A DNA stretch of 64,000 nt from CAVSUZ01 sp963791885 (GCA_963791885.1 CAWBUL010000006.1:2418001-2482000), one strand, 5' to 3'; counted from the stretch's first letter, positions 17,476-26,462 are shown. Notes: generated from the letters alone by a model not told the origin. Numbers and translations: made by a program.

Positions 17476-17683
17476 TTCCCCCGACCTGTCCGGTGTCGCT
17501 CGACGAAGCTGCTGGCCGAGCCGTGAGCCAGAGCATCCCCGCGCGCATCGGTCCCGTGGAGTTCGGCACGCTCCGCCGCTGGGTGACGGTACGCTGCCCG
17601 TCTGGTTGGTGGTGCGTACGCTGTGGCGGCAAACCGATCCGCTGTGCCGCAGCGCCGGGCTGATGCTGGATCAGGCCTGAGCG

Positions 17684-17776
17684 GTGGTGAACTCGCAGCG
17701 CCGTGCCGGGCCGATCCGCGACATTGCTCGCATTTACAACATCAGCCATCCGACGATTTCGAGGCTTGGCACATGA
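17684..17776 (+). pseudogene. Serine resolvase/invertase, C-terminal helix-turn-helix remnant
   Basis: The last 30 residues (RAGPIRDIARIYNISHPTIS and Arg-Leu) match the C-terminal DNA-binding domain of Tn3/Hin-type resolvases. The catalytic domain is not seen upstream. The remnant directly precedes the HEPN-like gene. Confidence 0.65.
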
Positions 17777-17840
17777 AGGGCCGACGCTTGTTGAAGACTC
17801 TGAGCGCCAAGATTTTCTGCATAGAGCGGCGTGGAGAGTA

Positions 17841-18374
17841 GTGATTCGACAAATCGAGCATGCCGAAGCCGTTCCAGCGGGTGCGATCTACGACTATCTG
17901 GTGGCAATGGTTTTCGCCTTCCATACCATGGAAGGTTATATAAATTTCCTCGGAGAAAAGATCGCGCCCGAATTGTGGAAAGACGAACGGACGATGTTCA
18001 AAAGTGCAGACCTGACCGAGAAGCTCAAGGTCGTTTGCGAACGTTGTGAAATTGGTGTTCCCCCAAGGGGCAAGCGGCCATACTCCACAGTCTCGGAACT
18101 TAACAAGCTGAGAAACAAAATCGTTCACCCGAAAGTACTGACCGTAAAAAAGTCCATCAAGTTTGATGCCGATCATCCCCCGCCGTTATTCGCCGCGTCG
18201 TTTCTGGCAACGTCAGTAAGTCCCCAAAAAGCACTCAGGGCTCGCGACGACGTAAAGCGCATTGTCCACGAACTACACAACGCTGCCGTTGCCCGCTTCC
18301 CGCATCTCGACTTAGGAAACGATCCATTAGAGGGTATACTCGGAACACGCACTATCTCAACGCGCCTCTTGTAG
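17841..18374 (+). CDS. HEPN-like hypothetical protein
   Basis: The product is about 177 residues from GTG 17841, all alpha-helical in character (AIYDYLVAMVFAFHTMEGYI, ADLTEKLKVVCERCEIG). Near residue 96 it has LNKLRNKIVHPK, an Arg-x4-His arrangement like the RNase motif of HEPN domains. HEPN proteins act in toxin-antitoxin and defence systems, often with a nucleotidyltransferase partner, but none is next to it. The same frame stays open upstream into resolvase debris, so the true start may lie earlier or be lost. HEPN assignment rests on one short motif and helical content. Confidence 0.45.
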   Translation: MIRQIEHAEAVPAGAIYDYLVAMVFAFHTMEGYINFLGEKIAPELWKDERTMFKSADLTEKLKVVCERCEIGVPPRGKRPYSTVSELNKLRNKIVHPKVLTVKKSIKFDADHPPPLFAASFLATSVSPQKALRARDDVKRIVHELHNAAVARFPHLDLGNDPLEGILGTRTISTRLL

Positions 18375-18378
18375 GGTG

Positions 18379-18649
18379 ATGATGATCGTCACGGCGCGTG
18401 CGCCGAAGCGGATCAGGAAGCCGACGAAGGCCGGGCCGAAGCTCTCCCGTGTGATTGTCGGCAAGCCGGCGCCGGAGCCCGAAACGCCAGAGGCCCATCA
18501 GGCACGCGGTGACGCGGCCGACCGGCTTGTGGCGGGAGATGGTCGCCAGCGTGACCCAAAAATCCCCCCGCCCTGGAGGAGGCGAGGGGGAGTTTGCCGT
18601 CGGGGTGGGCCAAAAGCGAACAAAGTCCCGTCCCCGGACCGATCTCTAG
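18379..18649 (+). pseudogene. Small basic hypothetical protein, frameshifted
   Basis: The start MIVTARAPKRIRKPTKAG and later VIVGKPAPEPETPEAH are typical of short basic proteins on islands of related bacteria. At about 18532 one extra g moves the frame; correcting it gives DAADRLWREMVASVTQK before the hairpin repeat. Function is unknown. Confidence 0.4.
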
Positions 18650-18712
18650 TTGCGACATGGCCCCCGCGGTTGGTGCGTTCCTTCATACTGACTATCGACG
18701 CGGTGCAGGCTC
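18556..18712. repeat. Direct repeat with hairpin, copy 2
   Basis: This is the second copy of the element at 11866-12022, with the same order of blocks: aaaatcccccc, hairpin tccccccgcc against ggcgaggggga (18563-18591), agtttgccg, cccggaccgatctcta and tcgacgcggtgcagg. It lies between two convergent small genes, which suits a two-way terminator. Confidence 0.7.
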
Positions 18713-18946
18713 TGGTCCCAGCCGCAGCAGATCAGGCGAATAGATGCTGCATCGGTCCTGGATCGCGTGCGCCTGCCGCTGAGGGCAGTCGCCGGCCAGA
18801 CTGGACAGAACCGCCGGCATCCCCGCGTCGGAGCCGTGCTCCGCTAAGAGCCGGGCGGCGGTACTGATGCGGCCGTGGCGGTCGCACAGGACCTCGATCA
18901 TGCGCAGGTGCGCGGCGACGTGGCCGAGCGGCACGGTGGTCCGCAT
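18692..18946 (-). CDS. Small hypothetical island protein with a decayed paralogue nearby
   Basis: The 84-residue product begins MRTTVPLGHVAAHLRMIEVL and continues CDRHGRISTAARLLAEHGSD. A paralogue at 19897-20037 shares the first 18 residues and the upstream bases tgacacct. The C-terminus (PAPRR) is encoded inside the direct repeat. The helical N-terminal half could bind DNA, but no family is recognised. Confidence 0.4.
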   Translation of the reverse strand: MRTTVPLGHVAAHLRMIEVLCDRHGRISTAARLLAEHGSDAGMPAVLSSLAGDCPQRQAHAIQDRCSIYSPDLLRLGPEPAPRR

Positions 18947-19078
18947 GGTCCTTCAAGGTGTCATTCCGGATTAGCTGCTGGCCGAGCCGTGAGCTGCTGA
19001 GTTGCGCCAGCATTTTTGCGACCGCAGGCCCATGACAAGAGAACTTATGCGGCGCCGAGAAGAGCGCCGCACTCCTCG

Positions 19079-19726
19079 TCAACGAACGGCTTTGCGACGG
19101 ATCAGGCCGAGGCCGACTATCCCGACGCCGAGTAGGGCAAGCGTTCCCGGCTCCGGAACCGCCGACGAGGTCAGCGTTCCGCTCGTGCCTTCGTCATAGA
19201 TACAGTTGCCCCCGGTGTTGGTGTTGCCGCTGTTGTAGCTGCAGGTACCGCCGGTCAGGTTGCCGGCGAGGTACCACTGGTAGTCAGGGTCGCTGCTGTC
19301 GCCAGGGTTATTGGCCCAGAAGTTGAAACCGACGCCTTTGCCGTAAGTGTAGCTCGTGCCGACGGCAAAGATCGGTCCCCAGTTATCCACCGGCGGATTG
19401 TTGGCTGGGTTGAAGACGGCGTCACCAATCAGATCCGTCCCGTCGCCGAACCGATCCGAGAAGCCGGGACCGTAGGGATTGCCCGACGGCAGCAGCACGA
19501 AGGGCTGCTCGCCGATCCAGAACGGGCTAGTGATCGTGCCCCATCCCGAGGTCGCCACTCCGCCGGTCTCATCGATCTGGCCAACCACGTCTATCCCGCC
19601 ACCGGTGTCGAAACTGAAGTCGATGGTTGTTGCGCGTGCGGAGCTCGCCGTAAGCGCCAGCCCTGCGGCTGCAGCCAGCAGAAGGGGAGCAGCACCAAAC
19701 ACTGCTGAAACCGAGATCTTACGCAT
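19079..19726 (-). CDS. PEP-CTERM sorting-signal exported protein
   Basis: This intact protein of 215 residues has a Sec signal peptide (MRKISVSAVFGAAPLLLAAA, cleavage after SSARA) and a C-terminal PEP-CTERM signal: VPEPGTLALLGVGIVGLGL followed by IRRKAVR. The middle is Gly/Asn/Asp-rich beta-type sequence with two Cys near CSYNSG and NCIYDEG. Such proteins are cut by exosortase and moved to the cell surface or extracellular matrix. It is the second PEP-CTERM gene in the island, unrelated in its middle to the broken one at 13314-14956. No exosortase gene is visible here. Confidence 0.9.
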   Translation of the reverse strand: MRKISVSAVFGAAPLLLAAAAGLALTASSARATTIDFSFDTGGGIDVVGQIDETGGVATSGWGTITSPFWIGEQPFVLLPSGNPYGPGFSDRFGDGTDLIGDAVFNPANNPPVDNWGPIFAVGTSYTYGKGVGFNFWANNPGDSSDPDYQWYLAGNLTGGTCSYNSGNTNTGGNCIYDEGTSGTLTSSAVPEPGTLALLGVGIVGLGLIRRKAVR

Positions 19727-19896
19727 CGTGTGAAGTGTGTCCCTTTATGCGCTGCAAGGAGCACGATTGCTCCGGCAAAATATCTCTGGTTAGATGGCGT
19801 GCGCGAAAGCCTGCCGTAATGTAATTCCATTCATAATGGGTTTCGATGCGGTGCATGTTGGTCTCACATGCCATTGCTGCGACCGCCACGGCCGCA
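19727..19896. other. Upstream region of the PEP-CTERM gene with repeat debris
   Basis: This stretch holds the promoter region of the PEP-CTERM gene. Near 19840 it has a short trace (tttcgatgcggtgcatg) like the end of the hairpin repeats. At 19876-19918 it encodes CDRHGRIST on the plus strand, the inverse of the same words in the ORF at 18692-18946, which suggests a small local inversion. Confidence 0.4.
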
Positions 19897-20037
19897 TCAG
19901 CACCGCCCGACTGCTGGGGGGCACGGTCCCGACGCGCCGATGCAGCGCCGAAGGACCACACCGAAGCGACGTTCCTGTAGGATCGCGATCATGCGCAGGT
20001 GCGCGGCGGCATGGCCGAGTGGGACGAAGCTCCGCAT
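19897..20037 (-). pseudogene. Truncated paralogue of the small ORF at 18692-18946
   Basis: The start MRSFVPLGHAAAHLRMIAIL matches the paralogue in most of its first 18 residues, then the sequences part and a stop follows after 46 residues. It starts 15 bases after the stop of the MT-A70 gene. It is probably a decayed duplicate. Confidence 0.5.
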
Positions 20038-20051
20038 GGGCGCTGGAGGTG

Positions 20052-20743
20052 TCATTCAGCCGTGGCCCGAGGCACCTCATTGCCCCAGGCCGTCCACCCC
20101 TCGCGCTCACGACGTGCGAACATCTCCAGTTTCGGCACGTGCGGGTACATCTGCTCGATCATCTCGGCGAACACCTCCGGCTTCTGACTGTGCCGCCCGA
20201 CCTCGGCGGTGATGACCGATTCCGGCTGATCGCCCGGAGCAGGGGCGGGCACGTTGCCACGCGTGCCGATGAGCAGGATCTCATGGCGATTGCGCAGCCC
20301 AGTAGCCGGTGCCGATTTGGTTCTTCGCCCAGATGATGTGCGAGCGGTACGTAAACCCCCAGGCCTGCATGACCATGAGGCCTGCCGGCATGTGCGGTAC
20401 CTGTCACCCACAAGAACAAGGCGCAGTCGTCGGCCGCTGGCACGGGGAGTTGCGCGATCTGATCCAGCGTCATGGTGGGATAGTGATTCTCGGGGCTGCG
20501 GTTCGTGCCGGTGGCCTGGCTGTAGAACTCGAATGGCCAGGGCGGGTCGGCATAGAGGACGCCATAAACGCGGCAACCCAGCTCCGCGGCTGCGCGCTTG
20601 GTGGCCTCTGCCAGTTCCCGCTCCCGGGCCGCACGGCGCTCGCGCTTCTTCGCGCCCGTGGCCATCCGCTTTTTGCGCTGCCGATATCGGCGCTGCCGCT
20701 CGGCCGGAGACATGGCGTTCTTGTGGACCGGCGGGCGGCTCAT
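20052..20743 (-). pseudogene. MT-A70-family N6-adenine methyltransferase, two frameshifts
   Basis: The product would methylate adenine in DNA or RNA using S-adenosylmethionine. The catalytic motif is DPPWPFEFYS at about residues 66-75 after a basic N-terminus (AERQRRYRQRKKRM). Frame 1 ends at ALFLWVT; one extra base at 20402 moves to the frame of HMPAGLMVMQAWGFTYRS and IIWAKNQIGTGYW. A second extra base near 20299 moves to LRNRHEILLIGTRGN and then HSQKPEVFAEMIEQMYP to the stop. The rebuilt protein has all family blocks. Orphan MT-A70 genes are common on phages and plasmids. Confidence 0.85.
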
Positions 20744-20820
20744 AGGCGACCCCTCACCGCGTCACGAAAAAACGTTATGAAACGAGCCCCCCGGAAGGCA
20801 AGGGAGAGGATTTTTCCCTT

Positions 20821-22473
20821 GCAGACCGTGTGAAAACCCCATGCTGGATTCCGGCGCGACGCGCGCTACGCTAGAATCCCGACATGCCGCACATCACCGG
20901 CCATGCCCGATCCCAGCTTCTGCTGTTGCCCGAATCCCTGGACGACTATGTCGGCCCCGACAACCCGGTGCGCTTCATCGAGGCTTTTGTGGACGGCTCC
21001 ATCTTGCGGCCTCGGGCTTCGCGCGCGTCGAACCGAAGGAGACCGGCCGTCCAAGCTATCTCCCCGGCGATCTGCTCAAGCTCTATATCTACGGTTATCT
21101 GAACCGCATCCGCTCAAGCCGTCGGCTGGAAGCCGAGACCCACCGCAATGTCGAGGTGATCTGGCTGCTGCGCCATCTCAAGCCGACTTTAAGACCGTCG
21201 CCGACTTCCGCCGCGACAACCTCACGGCGTTCCGCCAGTTCGTGTTGCTGTGCAAGCAACTGGACCTGTTCGGCCGCGAGCTGCTGGCGGTGGATGGCAC
21301 ACGGATCAAGGCAGTCAACAACAAGGACCGCAATTTCACCCGTGCCTCGCTGACCGAGTTCATCAAGCTGGCGGATGAGAAGCTCGACGATTACCTTCAG
21401 CGCCTCGACCGGAGCGATGCTGCCGAGCGGGGGACAAGAGGCGCACGGGTCGAGAACCTGGCGGAGAAGATCGCTGCGGTTCGTCAGCGGCGCGAGCGCT
21501 GCAAGGCGATGCTGGCAGAGCTGGACCGGACTGGGGAGAATCAGATCTCGCTGACCGATCCCGACAGCCGTGCAATGGCAGCGCACACGCACGTTGCCGT
21601 TGGTGACAACGTGCAGATCGCGGTCGATATCAAGCATAAGCTGATCGTCGAACAGCAGGTCACCAACCAGGTGGTCGATATGGGCCTGCTGACGGGGACC
21701 GCCGAACCGGCGAAGGAGATCCTTGGCGTCGAGACGATCGACGTCGTCGCCGACAAAGGTTATTTCAAGATCGAGGATATCGAGGCCTGCGAAAAGGCGG
21801 GCATGGTGCCCTATGTGCCGCGACCGCAGCGCGGTCCTTCGGTCAGGGAAGGTCTGTTCCGCAAGGACGAGTTCACGTATGAGGCGGAGACGGACAGCAT
21901 GATCTGTCCCGCCGGGCAACGCCTTCACCCCTATTCATCATCGATGCTTCGCGGGCTGAAGAAGATCAATTATGCCAACCGTGCTGCCTGCCCCGATTGT
22001 GTCTTGCGGCCGCGATGCACGGGCAATCGGTTTCGCTCGGTATCACGACTGGAGAATGAGGCGGTGTTGGACCGAATGGCGGCTCGGCTGGCGCAACGCC
22101 CAGACGTTCTTGACCGGCGCCGCGAGTTGGTCGAGCACCCATTCGGCACGATCAAACAGTGGATGTATCAGGGTGCATTTCTGATGCGGCGTCTGGAGAA
22201 GGTTCGAGCTGAGTTCAGCTTGACCGCGCTTGCCTACAACATCAGGCGGGTGCTCAATCTTGTCCCGTTCGATGCGTTGATGTCGGTGGTGAAGGTCGTG
22301 CCGGATTGAGACGCCCGGCAGGTCCCTTGCGGGACGGATGCAACGAATGGAGCCCCCCAGAGATCACCCGTGTATTCCAGAGCAATCTGAAGGATCACAC
22401 GGTGCCGCTCATCAATCTCGATCGGCCAAATCTGGATCGCCCTCGCCACGCAGCGCGTTTCCACACGGTCTGC
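20821..22473 (+). mobile_element. IS1182-family insertion sequence (about 1.65 kb)
   Basis: The ends match as inverted repeats: gcagaccgtgtgaaaac at 20821 and the complement of gtttccacacggtctgc at 22457-22473. One transposase gene fills the interior. A target duplication could not be made out with confidence. Confidence 0.85.
20884..22309 (+). pseudogene. IS1182-family transposase with two small deletions
   Basis: The DDE transposase reads HARSQLLLLPESLDDYVG in the first frame, GFARVEPKETGRPSYLPGD in a second and DFKTVADFRRDNLTAF in a third. A missing base is needed at about 20998 and another at about 21184. From there the protein is open to the end, with the catalytic Asp in LLAVDGTRIKAVNN, VVADKGYF and Glu in ELVEHPFGTIKQWM. 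Repair gives about 475 residues, normal for the family. Confidence 0.88.
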
Positions 22474-22519
22474 TTGGTTTTTGGAACCGCGCTTCAGGAC
22501 GCTTCCCGCAAGCCGCGTG

Positions 22520-22666
22520 TTAGTGGTCGTTGGCGGACCTGGGCAGGAGGACGAAGGGCACACGAGCGGAAGCCAGCATGCGGTTCACGCGCTCGGCGTG
22601 CTGTGGGAATTGCTTGAGCAGGAGCCCGAGTTCGCCGCCGATGATAAGGGCGAGCAGCCGTGCCAT
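22520..22666 (-). CDS. Small hypothetical ORF (48 residues)
   Basis: The product MARLLALIIGGELGLLLKQF ends in FVLLPRSANDH. It overlaps the end of the previous ORF in another frame and may be its true C-terminus after a frame change. It lies just outside the right end of the IS1182. Confidence 0.3.
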   Translation of the reverse strand: MARLLALIIGGELGLLLKQFPQHAERVNRMLASARVPFVLLPRSANDH

Positions 22667-22815
22667 GCCTCGCCGTCCGTGTTGTCGGTATCATCGCTCA
22701 CACCGGCATAGATGACGGAGGCTCCGGCATTGGCGAGGAATCGATCCCTGATGAAGGCAAGCAGGGGATCGCCCTCCGGCACGTTCTGGCGATTTCGCTT
22801 CGCCCTGGCGCTCAT
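22585..22815 (-). CDS. Small hypothetical protein
   Basis: ATG 22815 overlaps the stop of the upstream gene by ATGA, so it is translationally coupled. The product starts MSARAKRNRQNVPEGDPLLA and contains FIRDRFLANAGASVIYAG; its last 25 residues are Ser-rich and may be out of frame. No family is recognised. Confidence 0.4.
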   Translation of the reverse strand: MSARAKRNRQNVPEGDPLLAFIRDRFLANAGASVIYAGVSDDTDNTDGEAWHGCSPLSSAANSGSCSSNSHSTPSA

Positions 22816-23188
22816 CGGTCGAGCCATGTTCGTGCCGCGATGAAGTGGCTGAGGGAGCCGTCCGTCTCGGCCTGGCGCGTGATGCGCCCGCGCCAGCCGC
22901 CGCCGTCCCGATCCGTGCGGACCTTCAGCCCACCACCACCTTCGGGGAGCATGGAGGCGGTCCAGGACAGCAGGGCGACGTCACGCAACACTGCAAGGTC
23001 GGAGAGGTCGCGGCCACGCTGAAACCGCCCTGCCAGTGCGTGCAATGAGACGGTGCAGAGCGTGGCAAGCCGGCGGTGCGCGCCGGTTGCATCAGCAACG
23101 AGGCCGATTTCAAGCGCTCCAAGGTTGGATTCGACGCCGTCGACAGACTTGGCGAGAGCCTGCCGGACGAATCCGATGCGACGTCCTA
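22812..23188 (-). pseudogene. Hypothetical gene cut at its 5' end by IS701
   Basis: The open frame enters from the IS701 border at about 23188 and gives IGFVRQALAKSVDGVESNLG, ADATGAHRRLATLCTVSL and WTASMLPEGGGGLKVRT. No start codon fits the family-like sequence before the IS, so the N-terminus is gone or lies on the far side. It heads a small coupled operon with the next ORF. Function is unknown. Confidence 0.5.
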
Positions 23189-24637
23189 GTACTACAGTTG
23201 CGAATCGGTTGAATGATTGATTCGCTGGTCCGGCAAGTCAGGAGAACAGGCATGCCGGTTGCAGTTTGGTCGGGATCTGCCTTGGCGTGGGAAGAAGAAC
23301 TGACGGCGCTGAAGAATCGTCTGGCGCCGGTCTTCCGCCATTCTGACGTAGCGGCGTCGGCGGGAGCGTTCATTGATGGCCTGCTGTCCGGCATTTCGCG
23401 CAAGACAGGTTGGCAAATGGCGGAGCAGGCGGGGCTGAGCCGGCCCTATCGGATGCAATCGCTGCTTGGTCGCAGCTCATGGGATGCCGAGGCTTTGCGT
23501 GATCGCGTGCGAAGGGAAGCTGTTGCGTCGCTCGGTGATCCGTCCGCCGTGTTGGTTGTGGACGAGACCGGATTTCTCAAGAAGGGCGAACACTCGGTCG
23601 GCGTGGCGCGGCAATATTCCGGAACGGCTGGCAGGATCGAGAACTGCCAGATCGGTGTCTTTCTGGCTTATGCAAGCCGGTTCGGCCAGGCGTTGATCGA
23701 CCGCAGGCTCTATCTCCCCGATGCTCTATCTCCCCGATGCCTGGGCGGGCGATCAGGAGCGCCGCCGTCGCGTGCAGGTTCCTGAAGCCGTCGCGTTCGC
23801 GACAAAGCCGCGGATCGCCTGCGAGCTGATCGCTGCCGCTCTCGATGCCGGTGTCCCCTGCGCCTGGGTGCTGGCCGATGCGCTGTATGGCTCGGACTCA
23901 CGGCTGCGGCGCATGCTGGAAGAGCGCGGCCAACCCTACATGCTCGCCGTGCGCTCGAACCATGCCCTGCGCATGGTGACGGTGGACGGCTTCCTGCAGA
24001 CCGATCCTGCAGAGATGGCGGATGACTTACCTCCCGAAGCGTGGGCGGTGCATGCTGCCGGCGAGGGTTCGAAAGGGTTGCGCCTCTACGATTGGGCACG
24101 CATCGCGCTGCCCTGGGTGGTGGACGGCAACTTCGAACGCTGGGGGCTGATCCGGCGTAATCGGCGCGATCCGCAAGAGCGTGCCTATTACTTCGCCTTC
24201 GCTCCGAGCGGCACTGGATTGGCTGAGTTGGCCGGTGCCGCTGTTTTGCGCTGGACCATCGAGGAATGCTTCCAGCGTGCCAAGGAAGAATTGGGCCTCG
24301 ATCACTGTGAAGCGCGCTCCTGGCACGGGTGGCACCGTCATATGACCCTCTGCATGGCCGCACTCGGATTCCTGGCCCGGCTTTCTGCCCAGTTGCGACG
24401 ATCCACCTTCGGTAAACCGAACGAAAGGAGTCCATTCGCCACCGCCGCGCGATGATCCCCGCCACCGCTCCGCCAAGCGTGCCGGAGATCCGCTATCTCA
24501 CTCTCATCGCGCGCTTGCTCCTCGCGCCCATCTCCAGAACCCGCTACGTGCTCGCTTGGTCACGCTGGAGACGACGGCATCAAGCCACCGCCGCGCAGGC
24601 TCATCGAAAGCGCCGGTGCAATGTGCAACTGTAGTAC
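23189..24637 (+). mobile_element. IS701-family insertion sequence (about 1.45 kb)
   Basis: The inverted ends gtactacagttgc (23189) and gcaactgtagtac (ending 24637) enclose one transposase gene. The left flank ends in ctag-like bases, which suits the known IS701 preference, but the two flanks are not identical, so no target duplication is claimed. It separates two minus- and plus-strand gene fragments. Confidence 0.82.
23252..24634 (+). pseudogene. IS701-family transposase disrupted by a 16-bp tandem duplication
   Basis: The transposase starts at ATG 23252 with a good ribosome site (aggag). The first Asp of the catalytic triad is in VLVVDETGFLKKGEHS, the second in WVLADALYGSDS and the Glu in RWTIEECFQRAKEELG. 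The 16 bases ctctatctccccgatg occur twice in a row at 23708-23739, which shifts the frame after RRLYLPDA. Removing one copy restores RRLYLPDAWAGDQERRRRV. A second frame change near 24450 separates the C-terminal end (VLAWSRWRRRHQATAA). Confidence 0.85.
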
Positions 24638-24650
24638 CTGTCAGTACTAG

Positions 24651-24719
24651 CAGTACCGCTACAAGCGCCCGCCGCGCGGGAAGTGGAAGGCGGTCGCAAA
24701 CGAGGGACTGAGGGGGTGA
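24651..24719 (+). pseudogene. 3' fragment of a basic island gene abutting IS701
   Basis: The 22 residues QYRYKRPPRGKWKAVANEGL and Arg-Gly precede a stop that overlaps the next ATG (tgatg). The 5' part is lost at the IS701 border. This basic tail resembles those of short island proteins. Evidence is slight. Confidence 0.3.
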
Positions 24720-24793
24720 TGATCAAAATTGCTGTTGCAGCGGCGTCGCTGCTTCTTGCTGTTAGCTATGCGCTGGGGGTCTGCGGACGTTAA
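24719..24793 (+). CDS. 24-residue membrane peptide ORF
   Basis: ATG 24719 stands directly after a strong purine-rich site (gaggggg) and overlaps the preceding stop. The peptide MIKIAVAAASLLLAVSYALG ends in VCGR; it is one hydrophobic helix with a Cys near the end. It could be a leader or small membrane peptide. Its stop overlaps the stop of the Hint gene on the other strand. Confidence 0.35.
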   Translation: MIKIAVAAASLLLAVSYALGVCGR

Positions 24794-25868
24794 GCGGCGG
24801 CGCGCCGCTCGGCTCCGTCCGCAGGCAAAGCGTCCAGCGCATAGATCATCGAGCCGGCCAAGTGGATTTCCAGTACAGCGGGGCCACGCATCGCCGGCAA
24901 CGGCAGCACCGCTTCGCCGTTGGTCCATCGGCTCATCATTTGCCCATCACGCTCCACGGCCCACCAGCCTTGGGTGAGATCGGGGTGATCCACCGGCCTG
25001 GCGCAACTGGTCAGCAACGCGCAGCATGATGCGTTTTACGCGCACGCCAAGCCGGCGACGATCCTCCAGCCAGGGACGCGCCTCGGTTGACGACTGGGCG
25101 CGTGAGAGCAGGCTGACCTCGTCGACCCCACGCGGCAGGACGAAAATGACGCGATCGCGCGTCGGGTATTCAATCTCGTCGGTGAGGTCAGGGTGCAGTA
25201 CCAGCGGCACGCCGGAGTTGGCGAAGAACCCACTATTGCCGGTGTCGAGGTAGCTCTCCGCCGGCAGTCCCTCGGCCAACAGGATGGCGTGCTGGTCCAG
25301 CTCGATGTGGTAGTAATCGACCGCTGTCCAGTCCAACTCCTGGCGGATGGTGGTGCCGTTCACCAATTGCCGGGCGCAGATGAGCTTGCCGTCCACGAAG
25401 ATCGCGTGGTCCGGCGGGACCACCAGATCGCGGTGCGGCATGCCATCGGCGAAGGCGTCGCGCCTAATGCGGATCGGTGCCACGGTCTCTGGTCGCGGAT
25501 GACCATCGAGGCCGATGTGGCGATGGCCGCGCAGGTAACGGTCTGCGGAACCTCCTGGCCATCGATCAGAGTGACTGACCTGCTTGCCCGGTCGCAGCTT
25601 CTCGACCGGCAGTTCCCCGGCAGGCGTCCGGATCATCGTGCCGCGCGCGTAGCAGACAACATCCGTGATAGACGTGCCGGTGACTTGGAACGTCGTTGGT
25701 GCATCGACGGCGGTGCTGAAATTGTTGAAGACGGAATGCACGGTTTCGACCCCAACGTGCACGATTTGACCGTCCCCGCGTGCCACGACGATTGTGAAAA
25801 ATATAAGTGCACGTCGCCGGCCGATTTCCGTGGGACCCATCAGTTTCAGCAGGAAGCGGTATCTGCAC
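24790..25868 (-). pseudogene. Hint (Hedgehog/intein)-domain protein, frameshifted
   Basis: The core is a Hint_2 domain, a self-cleaving fold. It opens with the Cys nucleophile in VVCYARGTMIRTPAGELPVE and continues with HPRPETVAPIRIRRDAFADG, PPDHAIFVDGKLICARQLVN and YHIELDQHAILLAEGLPAE. Such proteins are frequent in Acetobacteraceae and are thought to process exported proteins. Two +1 steps are needed. One is near 25790, joining the GTG start at 25868 (QIPLPAETDGS) to VARGDGQIVHVGVE; the other is near 24990, joining the tail GWWAVERDGQMMSRWTNGEA. With both, one protein of about 355 residues results. Confidence 0.8.
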
Positions 25869-25876
25869 GGACGTGT

Positions 25877-26462
25877 TTATTCGTCGGTCGCGATTTCGTC
25901 CACCCGCCCGTCGATGATTTCGTGCTGCTCACGCGTGCTGAACGTTTCGATCCTGCCTTCGGAGGCGAACACGATCTGCACGCTGAAGCGGCCGCCCTCC
26001 CCCAAACTCCCACCAGGCCCTGGAAGCGCCGTAGCCGCCAACGCCGCCCAGTTTCGCCTTCGTCTCCGCCAAGCGGATCTGCTGCGGCGACAAGGCGCTG
26101 ACGGCGACACGCTGGCCGTCCGTCTCGGCGGCGGTGGCAACCCGTTCGAGCCGTTCGTCGGTCCGCCGCAACCCGTCAATGATTGGCCCCATGCTGAGAT
26201 AGTCGGTCGGATCCAGCGTGCCGGCTTCGGCCCGGGCGAGCACCTCGGTGCGCTGCGCCTCGACCGGGCGGGACTTTGCCGCAGCAGCGGCGATCGCCTG
26301 GGCGGGCGCCAGCACATGGCTAACGCGGTGCCGCTGCACGGCCATGCGGCCTACCTGAAGCTCGGCAGCGACCGCAACGTCAGAGATGCCTTCGGCGATC
26401 AGCTCTGCCGCGCGACGGAACCTGGTGGGATCGATGCAGATGGTGCAGTGACGACCGGGCAT
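25877..26462 (-). pseudogene. Terminase-small-subunit-like helix-turn-helix protein, frameshifted
   Basis: The N-terminus (MPGRHCTICIDPTRFRRAAEL, then VAVAAELQVGRMAVQRHRVSH) has the Cys pair and helix-turn-helix found in phage terminase small subunits and related proteins. A helical middle follows (TDERLERVATAAETDGQRV). A +1 change near 26010 joins it to the acidic tail GRIETFSTREQHEIIDGRVD. It lies 8 bases upstream of the Hint gene on the same strand. No other phage packaging gene is near, so the role is open. Confidence 0.55.

Noticed and set aside
17841..18374. HEPN/MNT toxin-antitoxin pair
   Set aside because: No nucleotidyltransferase-like gene is adjacent on either side.
13314..19726. 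A local exosortase system for the two PEP-CTERM proteins
   Set aside because: No exosortase-like membrane protease is present in the window, so the sorting enzyme must be elsewhere or absent.
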